Assembly: GCA_015067895.1 (NCBI GenBank)
Contig: SVLP01000005.1
Location: 1-64,000 of the forward strand
Reading direction: 5' to 3'
Origin: Oscillospiraceae bacterium
GTDB lineage: Bacteria > Bacillota_A > Clostridia > Oscillospirales > Oscillospiraceae
DNA length: 64,000 bases
The notes under the pieces: generated by a model
Told to the model about the DNA's origin: nothing
Databases searched by the model: none
The model's input: only the letters and a program-made list of their open reading frames with translations
Translations under genes and position numbers: made by a program
Shown here: positions 63,085 through 64,000 of the stretch, piece by piece
Layout: the number at the start of each line of letters is the position of its first letter
Position numbering within the stretch: the first letter of the stretch is position 1

Positions 63085-64000
63085 ATGTATCAGCCCCTGG
63101 CGGATCTGCTCCGCCCGACCACCCTAGACGAGGTCTTCGGTCAGGATCACATCCTGGCTCCCGGCGCGGTGCTGCGGCGGCTCATCGATTCGGGAAATGT
63201 CCCCAACATGGTCTTCTACGGCCCCAGCGGTACCGGCAAGACCACCGTTGCCAACATCATCGCGAAGAAGACCAACCGCAAGCTTTGCAAGCTCAACGCC
63301 ACCACCGCCTCCACCGCCGACATCAAGGAGATCGTCTCTCAGCTGGATACCTTCCTGGCTCCCAACGGGATCCTCCTGTACCTGGATGAGATCCAGTCCT
63401 TCAACAAAAAGCAGCAGCAAAGCCTGCTGGAGTTCATCGAAAACGGCAAGATCACGCTCATCGCATCCACCACGGAGAACCCCTATTTCTACGTCTTCAA
63501 CGCCATCCTCAGCCGCTCCACCATCTTCGAGTTCAAGCAGATCGATGCCCCCGCCGCCCTGAAGGCGGTGAAGCGGGCCGTTAAGTTCATGGAGGAGCGC
63601 ACCGGTTTGACGGCAGTTCCCGAAAGTGGGGCTTTGGAGTACATCGCCGGAGCCGTGGGCGGCGACCTGCGCAAGGCTATCAACGCGGTGGAGGTGCTCT
63701 TCTCCGCAGGAATTCCCGAAGGGGATCATCTGCCCCTGACCCTGGCGGACGCGAAAGCCGTCACCCAGAAAAGTGCCCTCCGGGCCGACCGGGACGGCGA
63801 CAACTATTACGATCTCCTGTCCGCCCTGCAGAAGTCCATCCGTGGCTCCGATCCCGACGCGGCCTGCCACTATCTGGCGCGGCTGCTGGAGGCGGGGCAG
63901 ATGCAGTCCGCCTGCCGGCGGCTCATGGTGATCGCGGCGGAGGATGTGGGCCTGGCCTTCCCCCAGATCATCCCCATCGTCAACGCGGCGGTGGATATGG
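63085..64000 (+). CDS. rarA: replication-associated recombination protein A, N-terminal part
   Basis: RarA (MgsA) is a clamp-loader-like AAA+ ATPase acting at stalled forks. The visible 305 residues contain PLADLLRPTTLDEVFGQDHI, Walker A FYGPSGTGKTTVA, Walker B ILLYLDEIQSFNKKQQ, STTENPYFYVFNAILSR, and the RarA-type region GGDLRKAINAVE and DPDAACHYLARLLEAGQ; VIAAEDVGLA is diagnostic. AAGGAGG precedes the ATG. The right edge of the window cuts the C-terminal domain. Confidence 0.95.
   Translation, partial: MYQPLADLLRPTTLDEVFGQDHILAPGAVLRRLIDSGNVPNMVFYGPSGTGKTTVANIIAKKTNRKLCKLNATTASTADIKEIVSQLDTFLAPNGILLYLDEIQSFNKKQQQSLLEFIENGKITLIASTTENPYFYVFNAILSRSTIFEFKQIDAPAALKAVKRAVKFMEERTGLTAVPESGALEYIAGAVGGDLRKAINAVEVLFSAGIPEGDHLPLTLADAKAVTQKSALRADRDGDNYYDLLSALQKSIRGSDPDAACHYLARLLEAGQMQSACRRLMVIAAEDVGLAFPQIIPIVNAAVDM

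Overview
The window reads as chromosome of a gut-type Clostridia bacterium (Bacillota), most like the Oscillospiraceae/Ruminococcaceae. I infer this from the GC-rich synonymous codon choice, the Firmicutes signals (strong GGAGG ribosome sites, a cysteine T-box, sigma-A promoters with 16-18 bp spacers), a BofC-like sporulation-type protein, DUF1292, WhiA, S-layer-homology (SLH) anchoring and families of palindromic intergenic repeats. I see no phage, transposase, CRISPR array or replication origin. Coding density is high on both strands.

Layout. 1-1437 (minus): rpmG-secE-nusG-rplK from one good promoter, facing ruvX. 2005-5659: a condensation-type acyltransferase, a TetR regulator and three TauE/SafE permease genes, two of them half-size. 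5701-9080 (minus): tcdA, a membrane-anchored parvulin foldase, a probable 6S RNA, DUF1292 and a BofC-like protein. 9244-16080 (plus): class A penicillin-binding protein with an inserted four-cysteine knuckle, rRNA-type methyltransferase, the ECF vitamin/metal transporter core ecfA1-ecfA2-ecfT, and truA. 16354-20074: a Clp ATPase with an McsA-like zinc finger, then an ECF sigma/anti-sigma pair. 20358-22956: small membrane proteins, an OMP-decarboxylase-like protein with an altered active site, a lipoprotein and a four-cluster ferredoxin. 23349-28688: murB-whiA-dnaE. 28746-32196: lipoprotein plus two-component system. 32212-37679: yqhQ-like, prmC, recA, recX, rimO, pgsA. 38403-44749: cysteine T-box, cysE, cysS, polA, rimI, tsaD. 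45144: AEC transporter.

The accessory part is 46141-58587. A first operon encodes a secreted Ig-like protein and two consecutive Wzz/BY-kinase proteins that both end in glycine-tyrosine tails (the second has a long GY repeat), with no glycosyltransferases nearby. A second operon starts at a consensus promoter (TTGACA-N17-TATAAT) with a structured leader of about 160 nt. It encodes an anchored exported protein, an 82-residue peptide with four cysteines, a radical SAM/SPASM enzyme, and a 1930-residue exported GH20-like, SLH-anchored protein. The peptide-enzyme pair looks like an undescribed RiPP or peptide-modification cassette placed with cell-surface genes; this is the best candidate for a new system.

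The right end holds an SSB-like protein, a small M50 peptidase overlapping a 49-codon ORF, tRNA-Pro(CGG), a second ECF sigma/anti-sigma pair, nth and the start of rarA. At least four families of inverted-repeat intergenic elements occur; two families have two copies each in this window.
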